64,000 nt of DNA from Calliopsis andreniformis (lineage: Eukaryota; Arthropoda; Insecta; Hymenoptera; Andrenidae), in contig NW_027480596.1 of NCBI RefSeq assembly GCF_051401765.1, forward strand, positions 806,001 through 870,000, written 5' to 3'. Shown in pieces: positions 24,301 through 39,841 of this stretch (the first letter of the stretch is position 1; the number at the start of each line of letters is the position of its first letter). The notes under the pieces were generated by a model that made no database searches, was not told the DNA's origin, and was given only the letters and a program-made list of their open reading frames with translations. A program made the translations under genes and the position numbers.

Positions 24301-27300
24301 CTGAATCCTCAATCCGGAACCCTCAATCTTCAGCCCTCAGTCCTCAACAATCAGTTGTCAATCCTCTATCCTCAATAGAATATACTCAATTCACAGTTTT
24401 CAATACTCAATACTCAATCTGCAATCTTCAAATCTTAATCCACAAACATCAATTCTCATCACTCAACCCTCAACACTCAGTCCTCAATGTTCAATCCTCA
24501 ATCCTCAATTCTCAATCTTCAATCCTCAATACTCAATCTTCAATCCTCAATCCTCTGTCCTCAATCCTCAATCCTCAATACTCAATCTTCAATCCTCAAT
24601 GCTCAGTCCTCAAATATAAATTCTGAATCCTCAATCCGGAAACCTCAATCTTCAGCCCTCAGTCCTCAACAATCAGTTGTGAATCCTCAATCCTCAATAG
24701 AATACACTCAATTCACAGTTTTCAATACTCAATACTCAATCTGCAATCTTCAAATCTCTATCCACAAACATCAATTCTCATCGCTCAACCCTCAACTCTC
24801 AGTCCTCAATGTTCAATCCTCAATCCTCAATTCTCAATCCTCAATCCTCAATGCTCAATCTTCAATCCTCAGTACTCAATCATCAGGCCTCAATCCTCAG
24901 TCGTCAAACCTCAATCCTGAATCATCAATCCTGAATCCTCAATCTTCAGCTCTCAGTCCTCAACAATCAGTGGTCAATCCTCAATCCTCAATAGAATATC
25001 ATGAATTCACAGTTTTCAATACTCAATACTCAACCTGCAATTTTCAAATCTCTATCCACAAACATCAATTCTCATCACTCAACCCTCAACACTCAGTCTC
25101 CAATCCTCAATATTCAAGCCTCAATCCTCAATCCTCAATCCACAATCCTCAACCTTCAATCCTCAATACTCAATCTTCAATCCTCAATCCTCAATCCTCA
25201 ATCCTCAGTTCGCAATCCTCAATAGTCAATCTTCAATCCTCAATACTCAATATTCAATACTCAATCCTCAATCCTCAATCCTCAATCCTCATTCTTCGAT
25301 CCTCTATACCCAATCCTCAATCTTCAATCCTCAATCCTCAATCCTCAGTCCTCAATACCCAATCCTCAATCTTCAACCCTCAATCCTCAATCCTCAATCC
25401 TCAATTCTCAAACCTCAAGCCTCAATCCACAGACCTCAAACATAAATATTCAACCCTCAGTCCTCGTCCTCAGTGCACAACCCTCAATCCTCAATCCTCA
25501 ATCCTCAATCCTCAATTTTCAATCCTCAATCCTCAATACTCAATCCTCAATCCTCAATCCTCAATCCTCAATCTTCAATCCTCAATACTCAATCGTCAAT
25601 CCTCAACCTTAATCTTCAATCCTCAGTACTCAGTCTTCAATGCTCAATCCTCAATCCTCAATCCTCATTCCTCAATCTTCAATCCTCAATACTCCAACTT
25701 CAATCCTCAATCCTCAATCCTCAATCCTCAATCCTCAATCCTGAATCCTCAATCGTCAATCTTCAATCCTCAATACTCAATCTTCAATCCTCAATCCTCT
25801 GTCCTCAATCCTCAATCCTCAATACTCAATCTTCAATCCTCAATGCTCAGTCCTCAAATATCAATTCTGAATCCTCAATCCGGAAACCTCAACCTTCAGC
25901 CCTCAGTCCTCAACAATCAGTTGTCAATCCTCAATCCTCAATAGAATACACTCAATTCACAGTTTTCAATACTCAAAACTCAATCTGCAATCTTCAAATT
26001 TCTATCCACAAACATCAATCCTCATCGCTCAACCCTCAACACTCAGTCCTCAATGTTCAATCCTCAATCTTCAATTCTCAATCCTCAATCCTCAATGCTC
26101 AATCTTCAATCCTCAATACTCAATCTTCAGTCCTCAGTCCTCAGTCATCAAACCTCAATCCTGAATCATCAATCCTGAATCCTCAATGTTCAGCTCTCAG
26201 TCCTCAACAGTCAGTGGTCAATCCTCAATCCTCAATAGAATATCATGAATTCACAGTTTTCAATACTCAATACTCAACCTGCAATCTTCAAATCTCTATC
26301 CACAAACATCAATTCTCATCATTCAACCCTCAACACTCTGTCCCCAATCCTCAATATTCAATCCTCAATCCTCAATCCTCAATCCACAATCCTCAACCTT
26401 CAATCCTCAATACTCAATCTTCAATCCTGAATCCTCAATACTCAATCCTCAATGCTCAATCCACGATCGTCAATCTTGAATCCTCAATACTCAATCTTCA
26501 ATCCTCCATCCTCAATCCTCAATCCTCAATCCTCAATCTTCAATCCTCAATACTCAATCTTCAATCCTCAATCCTCAATCCTCAATCCTCAGACCTCAGG
26601 CATCAACACTCAACCCTCAGTCCTCGTTCTCAGTCCACAACCCTCAATCCTCAATCCTCAATCTTCATTCATCAATATTCAACCTTCAATCCTCAATCCT
26701 CAATCCTCAATCCTCAATCCTCAATCCTCAATGTTCAATCCTCAACAGCCAATCCTCAATCTTCAATCATCAGTCCTCAATCCTCAATTCTCAATCCTCA
26801 ATCCTCAATCCTCAGTCCTCTCTCCTCAAACCTCAGTCCTGAATCCTCAATCCTGAATCCTCAAGCTTCAGCCCTCAGTCCTCAAGAATCAGTTGTCAAT
26901 CCTCACTCCTCAATAGAATATCATCAATTCACAGTTTTCAATACTCAATACTCAATCTGCAATCTTCAAATCTCTATCCAGAAACATATATTCTCATCAC
27001 TCAAACCTCAACACTCAGTATTCAATGATCAATCCTCATCCTCAATTCTGAATCTTCAATCCTCAATCCTCATTCTTCAATCCTCAATATCCAATCCTCA
27101 ATCTTCAACCCTCAATCCTCAATCCTCAATTCTCAATCCTCAATCCTCAGACCTCAGTCCTCAAACCTCAATCCTCAACCCTCAGCCCTCATCCTCAATC
27201 CTCAATCCTCAATCCTCAATTCTCAATCCTCAATCCTCTGTCCTTAGTCCTCAAACCTTAATCCTCAACCCTCAGCCCTCATACTCAATCCTCAATCCTC

Positions 27301-27621
27301 AATCCTCAGTCCTCAAACCTCAGTTCTGAATCCTCAATCCTGAATCCTCAATCTTCAGCCCTCAGTCCTCAACATTCAGTTGTCAATCCTCAATCCTCAA
27401 TAGAATATCCTCAATTCACAGTTTTCAATACTCAATACTCAATCTGCAATCTTCAAATCTCTATCCACAAACATCAATTCTCGTCACTCAACCCTCAACA
27501 CTCAGTCCCCAATTCTCAATATTCAAGCCTCAATCCTCAATCCTCAATCCACAATCCTCAACCTTCAATCCTCAATACTCAATCTTCAATCCTCAATCCC
27601 CAACCCTCAATCCACAATTCG

Positions 27622-28949
27622 CAATCCTCAATAGTCGATCTTCAATCCTCAATACTCAATATTCAATCCTCAATCCTCAATCCTCAATCCTCAATCATCA
27701 TTCTTCAATCCTCAATACCCTATCCTCAATCTTCAATCCTCAATCCTCAATCCTCAATACCCAATCCTCAATCTTCAATCCTCAATCCTCAATCCTCAAT
27801 TCTCAATCCTCAATCCTCAGTCCTCATACCTCAATCATATATATTCAACCCTCAGACCTCGTCCTCAATCCACAACCCTCAAGCTTCAGCCCTCAGTCCT
27901 CAACAATCAGTTGTCTATCCTCAATCCTCAATAGAATATCACCAATTTACAGTTTTCAATACTCAATACTCAATCTGCAATCTTCAAATCTCTATCCACA
28001 AACATCAATTCTCATCATTCAACCCTCAAGACTCAGTCCCCAATCCTCAATATTCAATCCTCAATCCTCAATCCTCAATCCACAATCCTCAACCTTCAAT
28101 CCTCAATACTCAATCTTCAATCCTCAATCCTCAATACTCAATCCTCAATGCTCAATCCTCGATCGTCAATCTTCAATCCCCAATACTCAATCTTCAATCC
28201 TCAATCCTCAATCCCCAATCCTCAATCCTCAGTACTCAAACTTCAATCCTCAATCCTCAATCGTCAATCCTCAATCCTCAATCTTCAATCCTCAATAGTC
28301 GATCTTCAATCCTCAATACTCAATATTCAATCCTCAATCCTCAATCCTCAATCCTCAATCATCATTCTTCAATCCTCAATACCCTATCCTCAATCTTCAA
28401 TCCTCAATCCTCAATCCTCAATACCCAATCCTCAATCTTCAATCCTCAATCCTCAATCCTCAATTCTCAATCCTCAATCCTCAGTCCTCATACCTCAATC
28501 ATATATATTCAACCCTCAGACCTCGTCCTCAATCCACAACCCTCAAGCTTCAGCCCTCAGTCCTCAACAATCAGTTGTCTATCCTCAATCCTCAATAGAA
28601 TATCACCAATTTACAGTTTTCAATACTCAATACTCAATCTGCAATCTTCAAATCTCTATCCACAAACATCAATTCTCATCATTCAACCCTCAAGACTCAG
28701 TCCCCAATCCTCAATATTCATTCCTCAATCCTCAATCCTCAATCCACAATCCTCAACCTTCAATCCTCAATACTCAATCTTCAATCCTCAATCCTCAATA
28801 CTCAATCCTCAATGCTCAATCCTCGATCGTCAATCTTCAATCCCCAATACTCAATCTTCAATCCTCAATCCTCAATCCCCAATCCTCAATCCTCAGTACT
28901 CAAACTTCAATCCTCAATCCTCAATCGTCAATCCTCAATCCTCAATCTT
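27622..28949 (+). repeat. 664-bp tandem pair in 18-kb copy B
   Basis: This is the +18,097 counterpart of 9525-10852, comprising units 27622-28285 and 28286-28949. No difference from copy A was noticed, so the 664-bp doubling was already present when the 18-kb unit duplicated. Boxes start at 27928 and 28592. Confidence 0.85.
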
Positions 28950-31900
28950 CAATCCTCAATAGTCGATCTTCAATCCTCAATACTCAATATTCAATCCTCA
29001 ATCCTCAATCCTCAATCCCCAATCATCATTCTTCAATCCTCAATACCCTATCCTCAATCTTCAATCCTCAATCCTCAATCCTCAATACCCAATTCTCAAT
29101 CTTCAATCATCAATCCTCAATCCTCAATTCTCAATCCTCAATCCTCAATCCTCAGACCTCAATCATAAATATTCAACCCTCAGTCCTCGTCCTCAATCCA
29201 CAACCCTCAGTCCTCAATCCTCAATACTCAATCCCCAATCGTCATTCTTCAATCCTCATTCTTCAATCCTCAATACCCAATCCTCAATCTTCAATCCTCA
29301 ATCCTCAATCCTCAATGCTCAATCTTCAATCCTCAATACTCAATCTTCAGTCCTCAATCCTCAGTCATCAAACCTCAATCCTGAATCCTCAATCCTGAAT
29401 CCTCAACCTTCAGCCCTCAGTACTCAACAGTCAGTGGTCTATCCTCAATCCTCAATAGAATATCATGATTTCACAGTTTTCAATACTCAATAGTCAATCT
29501 GCAATCTTCAGATCTCTATCCACAAACACCAATTCTCATCACTCAACCCTCAACACTCAGTACTCAATGTTCAATCCTCAATCCTCAATTCTCAACCTTC
29601 AGTCCTCAATACTGGATCTTCAATCCTCAACCCTCAATCCTCAATCCTCAATCCTCAATACTCAATCTTCAATCCTCAGTCCCCAATCCTCAATCTTCAA
29701 TCCTCAATCCTCAATCCTCAATCCTCAATCCTCAACATTCAATCCTCAATACTCAATGTTCAATCCTCAATGCTTAATACTCAATCCCCAATCCTCATTC
29801 TTCAATCCTCATTCTTCAATCCTCAATCCTCAATCCTCAATCATCATTCTTCAATCCTCAATACCCTAGCCTCAATCTTCAATCCTCAATCCTCAATCCT
29901 CAATACCCAATCCTCAATCTTGAATCCTCAATCCTCAATCCTCAATCCTCAACCCTCAATCCTCAATCCTCAATCCTCAATCTTCAAGCCTCAACACTCA
30001 ATCTTCAATCCTCAATCCTCAATCCTCAATCCTCAATCCTCAATCCTCAATCCTCAATATTCAATCCTCAATACTCAATATTCAATCCTCAATGCTCAAT
30101 ACTCAATCCCCAATCCTCATTCTTCAATCCTCAATCCTCAATCCTCAATTCTCAATCCTCAATCCTCAATCCTCAGACCTCAAACATAAATATTCAACCC
30201 TCAGTCCTCGTCGTCAATCCACAACCCTCAATCCTCAATCCTCAATCCTCAATCCTCAATCTTCAATCCTCAATCCTCAATACTCAATCCACAATCCTCA
30301 ATCCTCAATCCTCAATCTTCAATCCTCAATATTCAATCTTCAATCCTCAATCCTCAATCCTCAATCCTCAATATTCAATCCTCAATACTCAATATTCAAT
30401 CCTCAATCCTCAATACTCAATCCCCAATCCTCATTCTTCAATCCTCATTCTTCAATCCTCAATACCCAATCCCCAATCTTCAATCCTCAATCATCAATCC
30501 TCAGTTCGCAATCCTCAATCCTCAATCCTCAGACCTCAGGCATCAACACTCAACCCTCAGTCCTCGTTCTCAATCCACAACCCTCAATCCTCAATCCTCA
30601 ATCTTCATTCATCAATATTCAACCTTAAATCCTCAATCCTCAATCCTCAATCCTCAATCCTCAATCCTCAATCCTCAATCATCAATGTTCAATCCTCAAT
30701 ACCCGATCCTCAGGCTTCAATCCTCAATCCTCGGTCCTCAATCCTCAATCCTCAATCCTCAATCCTCAGTCCTCAAACCTCAATCCTCAATCCTCAATCC
30801 TCAATCCTCAATCATCATTCTTCAATCCTCAATACCCTATCCTCAATCTTCAATCCTCAATCCTCAATCCTCAATACCCAATCCTCAATCTTCAATCCTC
30901 AATCCTCAATCCTCAATTCTCAATCCTCAATCCTCAATCCTCAGACCTCAAACATAAATATTCAACCCTCAGTCCCCGTCGTCAATCCACAACCCTCAAT
31001 CCTCAATCCTCAACCCTCAATCCTCAATCTTCAATCCTCAATCCTCAATACTCAATCCTCAATCCTCAATCCTCAATCCTCAATCCTCAATCTTCAATCC
31101 TCAATACTCAATCTTCAATCCTCAATCCTCAATCCTCAATCCTCAATCCTCAATCGTCAATCTTCAATCCTCAATACTCAATCTTCAATCCTCAATCCTC
31201 TGTCCTCAATCCTCAATGCTCATTCTTCAATCCTCAATACCCAATCCTCAATCTTAAATCCTCAATCCTCAATTCGCAATCCTCAATCCTCAATCCTCAG
31301 GCCTCAAGTATCAATACTCAATCCTCAGTCCTCGTCCTCAATCCACGACCTTCAATCCTCAATCCTCAATCTTCATTCATCAATATTCAACCTTCAACCC
31401 TCAATCCTCAATCCTCAACCCTCAATCCTCAATCCTCAATGTTCAATCCTCAAAACCCGATCCTCAGTCTTCAATCCTCAATCCTCAATTCTCAATCCAC
31501 AATCCTCAATCCTCAATCCTCAGTCCTCAAACCTCAATCCTGAATCCTCAATCCTGAATCCTCAATCTTCAGCCCTCAGTCCTCAACAGTCAGTGGTCCA
31601 TCCTCAATCCTCAATAGAATATCATGATTTCACAGTTTTCAATACCCAATACTCAACCTGCAATCTTCAAATCTCTATCCACAAACATCAATTCTCATCA
31701 CTTAACCCTCAACACTCAGTCCCCAATCCTCAATATTCGAGCCTCAATCCTCAATCCTCAATCCACAATCCTCAACCTTCAATCCTCAATACTCAATCTT
31801 CAATCCTCAATCCCCAACCCTCAATCCACAATTCGCAATACTCAATAGTCGATCTTCAATCCTCAATACTCAATATTCAATCCTCAATCCTCAATCCTCA

Positions 31901-34900
31901 ATCCTCAATCATCATTCTTCAATCCTCAATACCCTAGACTCAATCTTCAATCCTCAATCCTCAATCCTCAATACCCAATCCTCAATCTTCAATCCTCAAT
32001 CCTCAATCCTCAATTCTCAATCCTCAATCCTCAGTCCTCATACCTCAATCATATATATTCAACCCTCAGACCTCGTCCTCAATCCACAACCCTCAAGCTT
32101 CAGCCCTCAGTCCTCAACAATCAGTTGTCTATCCTCAATCCTCAATAGAATATCACCAATTTACAGTTTTCAATACTCAATACTCAATCTGCAATCTTCA
32201 AATCTCTATCCACAAACATCAATTCTCATCATTCAACCCTCAAGACTCAGTCCCCAATCCTCAATATTCAATCCTCAATCCTCAATCCTCAATCCACAAA
32301 CCTCAACCTTCAATCCTCAATACTCAATCTTCAATCCTCAATCCTCAATACTCAATCCTCAATGCTCAATCCTCGATCGTCAATCTTCAATCCCCAATAC
32401 TCAATCTTCAATCCTCAATCCTCAATCCCCAATCCTCAATCCTCAGTACTCAAACTTCAATCCTCAATCCTCAATCGTCAATCCTCAATCCTCAATCTTC
32501 AATCCTCAATAGTCGATCTTCAATCCTCAATACTCAATATTCAATCCTCAATCCTCAATCCTCAATCCTCAATCATCATTCTTCAATCCTCAATACCCTA
32601 TCCTCAATCTTCAATCCTCAATCCTCAATCCTCAATACCCAATTCTCAATCTTCAATCATCAATCCTCAATCCTCAATTCTCAATCCTCAATCCTCAATC
32701 CTCAGACCTCAATCATAAATATTCAACCCTCAGTCCTCGTCCTCAATCCACAACCCTCAGTCCTCAATCCTCAATACTCAATCCCCAATCCTCATTCTTC
32801 AATCCTCATTCTTCAATCCTCAATACCCAATCCTCAATCTTCAATCCTCAATCCTCAATCCTCAATGCTCAATCTTCAATCCTCAATACTCAATCTTCAG
32901 TCCTCAATCCTCAGCCATCAAACCTCAATCCTGAATCCTCAATCCTGAATCCTCAACCTTCAGCCCTCAGTACTCAACAGTCAGTGGTCTATCCTCAATC
33001 CTCAATAGAATATCATGATTTCACAGTTTTCAATACTCAATAGTCAATCTGCAATCTTCAGATCTCTATCCACAAACACCAATTCTCATCACTCAACCCT
33101 CAACACTCAGTACTCAATGTTCAATCCTCAATCCTCAATTCTCAACCTTCAGTCCTCAATACTGGATCTTCAATCCTCAACCCTCAATCCTCAATCCTCA
33201 ATCCTCAATACTCAATCTTCAATCCTCAGTCCCCAATACTCAATCTTCAATCCTCAATCCTCAATCCTCAATCCTCAATCCTCAACATTCAATCCTCAAT
33301 ACTCAATGTTCAATCCTCAATGCTTAATACTCAATCCCCAATCCTCATTCTTCAATCCTCATTCTTCAATCCTCAATCCTCAATCCTCAATCATCATTCT
33401 TCAATCCTCAATACCCTAGCCTCAATCTTCAATCCTCAATCCTCAATCCTCAATACCCAATCCTCAATCTTGAATCCTCAATCCTCAATCCTCAATCCTC
33501 AACCCTCAATCCTCAATCCTCAATCCTCAATCTTCAAGCCTCAATACTCAATCTTCAATCCTCAATCCTCAATCCTCAATCCTCAATCCTCAATCCTCAA
33601 TCCTCAATATTCAATCCTCAATACTCAATATTCAATCCTCAATGCTCAATACTCAATCCCCAATCCTCATTCTTCAATCCTCATTCTTCAATCTTCAATC
33701 CTCAATCCCCAACCCCCAATCCTCAATTCGCAATCCTCAATAGTCGATCTTCAATCCACAATACTCAATATTCAATCCTCAATCCTCAATCCTCAATCCT
33801 CAATCATCATTCTTCAATCCTCAATACCCTATCCTCAATCTTCAATCCTCAATCCTCAATCCTCAATAGCCAATCCTCAATCTTCAATCCTCAATCCTCA
33901 TTCCTCAATCCTCAATCCTCAATCCTCAATCCTCAATCTTCAATCCTCAATACTCAATCTTCAATCCTCAATCCTCAATCCTCAATCCTCAATCCTCAAT
34001 CCTCAATATTCAATCCTCAATACTCAATATTCAATCCTCAATGCTCAATACTCAATCCCCAATCCTCATTCTTCAATCCTCATTCTTCAATCCTCAATCC
34101 TCAATCCTCTATCATCATTCTTCAATCCTCAATACCCTAGCCTCAATCTTCAGTCCTCAATCCTCAATCCTCAATACCCAATCCTCAATCTTCAATCCTC
34201 AATCCTCAATCCTCAATTCTCAATCCTCAATCCTCAATCCTCAGACCTCAAACATAAATATTCAACCCTCAGTCCTCGTCGTCAATCCACAACCCTCAAT
34301 CCTCAATCCTCAAACCTCAATCCTCAATCTTCAATCCTCAATCCTCAATACTCAATCCACAATCCTCAATCCTCAATCCTCAATCTTCAATCCTCAATAT
34401 TCAATCTTCAATCCTCAATCCTCAATCCTCAATCCTCAATATTCAATCCTCAATACTCAATATTCAATCCTCAATCCTCAATACTCAATCCCCAATCCTC
34501 ATTCTTCAATCCTCATTCTTCAATCCTCAATACCCAATCCCCAATCTTCAATCCTCAATCATCACTCCTCAGTTGGCAATCCTCAATCCTCAATCCTCAG
34601 ACCTCAGGCATCAACACTCAACCCTCAGTCCTCGTTCTCAATCCACAACCCTCAATCCTCAATCCTCAATCTTCATTCATCAATATTCAACCTTAAATCC
34701 TCAATCCTCAATCCTCAATCCTCAATCCTCAATCCTCAATCCTCAATCGTCAATCTTCAATCCTCAATACTCAATCTTCAATCCTCAATCCTCTGTCCTC
34801 AATCCTCAATACCCAATCCTCAATCTTAAATCCTCAATCCTCAATTCGCAATCCTCAATCCTCAATCCTCAGGCCTCAAGTATCAATACTCAATCCTCAG

Positions 34901-37363
34901 TCCTCGTCCTCAATCCACGACCTTCAATCCTCAATCCTCAATCTTCATTCATCAATATTCAACCTTCAACCCTCAATCCTCAATCCTCAACCCTCAATCC
35001 TCAATCCTCAATGTTCAATCCTCAATACCCGATCCTCAGTCTTCAATCCTCAATCCTCAATCCTCAATCCACAATCCTCAATCCTCAATCCTCAGTCCTC
35101 AAACCTCAATCCTGAATCCTCAATCCTGAATCCTCAATCTTCAGCCCTCAGTCCTCAACAGTCAGTGGTCCATCCTCAATCCTCAATAGAATATCATGAT
35201 TTCACAGTTTTCAATACTCAATACTCAACCTGCAATCTTCAAATCTCTATCCACAAACATCAATTCTCATCACTTAACCCTCAACACTCAGTCCCCAATC
35301 CTCAATATTCGAGCCTCAATCCTCAATCCTCAATCCACAATCCTCAACCTTCAATACTCAATACTCAATCTTCAATCCTCAATCCCCAACTCTCAATTCT
35401 CAATTCGCAATCCTCAATAGTCGATCTTCAATCCTCAATACTCAATATTCAATCCTCAATCCTCAATCCTCAATTCTCAATCATCATTCTTCAATCCTCA
35501 ATAACCTTTCCTGAATCTTCAATCCTCAATCCTCAATCCTCAATACCCAATCCTCAATCTTCAACCCTCAATCCTCAATCCTCAATCCTCAATTCTCAAC
35601 CCTCAATCCTCAATCCTCAGACCTCAAACATAAATATTCAACCCTCAGTCCTCGTCCTCAATCCACAACCCTCAATCCTCAATCCTCAATCCTCAATCCT
35701 CAATCTTCAATCCTCAATCCTCAATACTCAATCCTCAATCCTCAATCCTCGATCCTCAATCCTCAATCCTCAATTGTCAATCTTCAATCCTCAATACTCA
35801 ATCTTCAATCCTCAATCCTCTGTCCTCAATCCTCAATCCTCAATACTCAATCTTCAATCCTCAATGCTCAGTCCTCAAATATCAATTCTGAATCCTCAAT
35901 CCGGAAACCTCAATCTTCAGCCCTCAGTCCTCAACAATCAGTTGTGAATCCTCAATCCTCAATAGAATACACTCAATTCACAGTTTTCAATACTCAATAC
36001 TCAATCTGCAATCTTCAAATCTCTATCCACAAACATCAATTCTCATCGCTCAACCCTCAACTCTCAGTCCTCAATGTTCAATCCTCAATCCTCAATTCTC
36101 AATCCTCAATCCTCAATGCTCAATCTTCAATCCTCAATACTCAATCATCAGGCCTCAATCCTCAGTCGTCAATCCTCAATCCTGAATCATCAATCCTGAA
36201 TCCTCAATCTTCAGCTCTCAGTCCTCAACAATCAGTGGTCAATCCTCAATCCTCAATAGAATATCATGAATTCACAGTTTTCAATACTCAATACTCAACC
36301 CGCAATTTTCAAATCTCTATCCACAAACATCAATTCTCATCACTCAACCCTCAACACTCAGTCCCCAATCCTCAATATTCAAGCCTCAATCCTCAATCCT
36401 CAATCCACAATCCTCAACCTTCAATCCTCAATACTCAATCTTCAATCCTCAATCCTCAATCCTCAATCCTCAGTTCGCAATCCTCAATAGTCAATCTTCA
36501 ATCCTCAATACTCAATATTCAATACTCAATCCTCAATCCTCAATCCTCAATCCTCATTCTTCGATCCTCTATACCCAATCCTCAATCTTCAATCCTCAAT
36601 CCTCAATCCTCAATACCCAATCCTCAATCTTCAACCCTCAATCCTCAATCCTCAATCCTCAATTCTCAACCCTCAAGCCTCAATCCTCAGACCTCAAACA
36701 TAAATATTCAACCCTCAGTCCTCGTCCTCAATACACAACCCTCAATCCTCAATCCTCAATCCTCAATCCTCAATTTTCAATCCTCAATCCTCAATACTCA
36801 ATCCTCAATCCTCAATCCTCAATCCTCAATCTTCAATCCTCAATACTCAATCCTCAATCCTCAACCTTAATCTTCAATCCTCAGTACTCAGTCTTCAATG
36901 CTCAATCCTCAATCCTCAATCCTCATTCCTCAATCTTCAATCCTCAATACTCCAACTTCAATCCTCAATCCTCAATCCTCAATCCTCAATCCTCAATCCT
37001 GAATCCTCAATCGTCAATCTTCAATCCTCAATACTCAATCTTCAATCCTCAATCCTCTGTCCTCAATCCTCAATCCTCAATACTCAATCTTCAATCCTCA
37101 ATGCTCAGTCCTCAAATATCAATTCTGAATCCTCAATCCGGAAACCTCAACCTTCAGCCCTCAGTCCTCAACAATCAGTTGTCAATCCTCAATCCTCAAT
37201 AGAATACACTCAATTCACAGTTTTCAATACTCAAAACTCAATCTGCAATCTTCAAATCTCTATCCACAAACATCAATCCTCATCGCTCAACCCTCAACAC
37301 TCAGTCCTCAATGTTCAATCCTCAATCTTCAATTCTCAATCCTCAATCCTCAATGCTCAATCT

Positions 37364-39471
37364 TCAATCCTCAATACTCAATCTTCAGTCCTCAGTCCTC
37401 AGTCATCAAACCTCAATCCTGAATCATCAATCCTGAATCCTCAAGGTTCAGCTCTCAGTCCTCAACAGTCAGTGGTCAATCCTCAATCCTCAATAGAATA
37501 TCATGAATTCACAGTTTTCAATACTCAATACTCAACCTGCAATCTTCAAATCTCTATCCACAAACATCAATTCTCATCATTCAACCCTCAACACTCTGTC
37601 CCCAATCCTCAATATTCAATCCTCAATCCTCAATCCTCAATCCACAATCCTCAACCTTCAATCCTCAATACTCAATCTTCAATCCTGAATCCTCAATACT
37701 CAATCCTCAATGCTCAATCCACGATCGTCAATCTTGAATCCTCAATACTCAATCTTCAATCCTCCATCCTCAATCCTCAATCCTCAATCCTCAATCTTCA
37801 ATCCTCAATACTCAATCTTCAATCCTCAATCCTCAATCCTCAATCCTCAGACCTCAGGCATCAACACTCAACCCTCAGTCCTCGTTCTCAGTCCACAACC
37901 CTCAATCCTCAATCCTCAATCTTCATTCATCAATATTCAACCTTCAATCCTCAATCCTCAATCCTCAATCCTCAATCCTCAATCCTCAATGTTCAATCCT
38001 CAACAGCCAATCCTCAATCTTCAATCATCAGTCCTCAATCCTCAATTCTCAATCCTCAATCCTCAATCCTCAGTCCTCCCTCCTCAAACCTCAATCCTGA
38101 ATCCTCAATCCTGAATCCTCAAGCTTCAGCTCTCAGTCCTCAACAATCAGTTGTCAAGCCTCAATCCTCAATAGAATATCCTCAATTCACAGTTTTCAAT
38201 GCCCAATACTCAATCTGCAATCTTCAAATCTCTATCCAGAAACATAAATTCTCATCACTCAACCCTCAACACTCAGTATTCAATGTTCAATCCTCATCCT
38301 CAATTCTGAATCTTCAATCCTCAATACTGAATCTTCAATTCGCAATCCTCAATCCCCAATCCTGAATCCTCAATACTCAATCCTCAATGCACAATCCTCG
38401 ATCGTCAATCCTCAATCCTCAATACTCAATCTTCAGTCCTCAGTCCTCAGTCATCAAACCTCAATCCTGAATCATCAATCCTGAATCCTCAATGTTCAGC
38501 TCTCAGTCCTCAACAGTCAGTGGTCAATCCTCAATCCTCAATAGAATATCATGAATTCACAGTTTTCAATACTCAATACTCAACCTGCAATCTTCAAATC
38601 TCTATCCACAAACATCAATTCTCATCATTCAACCCTCAACACTCTGTCCCCAATCCTCAATATTCAATCCTCAATCCTCAATCCTCAATCCACAATCCTC
38701 AACCTTCAATCCTCAATACTCAATCTTCAATCCTGAATCCTCAATACTCAATCCTCAATGCTCAATCCACGATCGTCAATCTTGAATCCTCGATACTCAA
38801 TCTTCAATCCTCCATCCTCAATCCTCAATCCTCAATCCTCAATCTTCAATCCTCAATACTCAATCTTCAATCCTCAATCCTCAATCCTCAATCCTCAGAC
38901 CTCAGGCATCAACACTCAACCCTCAGTCCTCGTTCTCAGTCCACAACCCTCAATCCTCAATCCTCAATCTTCATTCATCAATATTCAACCTTCAATCCTC
39001 AATCCTCAATCCTCAATCCTCAATCCTCAATCCTCAATGTTCAATCCTCAACAGCCAATCCTCAATCTTCAATCATCAGTCCTCAATCCTCAATTCTCAA
39101 TCCTCAATCCTCAATCCTCAGTCCTCCCTCCTCAAACCTCAATCCTGAATCCTCAATCCTGAATCCTCAAGCTTCAGCTCTCAGTCCTCAACAATCAGTT
39201 GTCAAGCCTCAATCCTCAATAGAATATCCTCAATTCACAGTTTTCAATGCCCAATACTCAATCTGCAATCTTCAAATCTCTATCCAGAAACATAAATTCT
39301 CATCACTCAACCCTCAACACTCAGTATTCAATGTTCAATCCTCATCCTCAATTCTGAATCTTCAATCCTCAATACTGAATCTTCAATTCGCAATCCTCAA
39401 TCCCCAATCCTGAATCCTCAATACTCAATCCTCAATGCACAATCCTCGATCGTCAATCCTCAATCCTCAAT
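37364..39471 (+). repeat. 1,048-bp tandem pair in 18-kb copy B
   Basis: Counterpart of 19267-21374 with units from 37364 and 38412. The G/T marker of copy A is preserved (G at 37445, T at 38493), which dates that mutation and the 1,048-bp duplication before the 18-kb duplication. The second unit has a private G at 38792. Confidence 0.88.
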
Positions 39472-39841
39472 GCTCAATCTTCAATCCTCAATCCTCAATC
39501 CTCAATCCTCAATCCTCAATCCTCAATCCTCATTCTTCAATCCTCAATACCCAATCCTCAATCTTCAACCCTCAATCCTCAATCCTCAATTCTCAATCCT
39601 CAATCCTCAGACCTCAGTCCTCAAACCTCAATCCTCAACCCTCAGCCCTCATCCTCAATCCTCAATCCTCAATCCTCAATCCTCAATTCTCAATCCTCAA
39701 TCCTCTGTCCTTAGTCCTCAAACCTTAATCCTCAACCCTCAGCCCTCATCCTCAATCCTCAATTCGCAATCCTCAATCCTCAATCCTCAGGCCTCAAGTA
39801 TCAATACTCAACCCTCAGTCCTCGTCTTTAATCCACGACCT

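Larger units (their letters stand above)
6415..24511 (+). repeat. 18,097-bp higher-order unit, copy A
   Basis: Copy A of an 18,097-bp tandem duplication. The start is set by comparison with copy B: position 6414 is G and its partner 24511 is C, and from 6415/24512 the copies agree. The unit holds 25 of the 112-bp boxes, a 664-bp tandem pair, a 1,048-bp tandem pair and a 1.85-kb direct repeat. Only two base differences from copy B were noticed: 20695 (A) versus 38792 (G), and 22635 (A) versus 40732 (C). A recent duplication, recent homogenisation or an assembly effect would all look like this. No gene is present. Confidence 0.93.
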
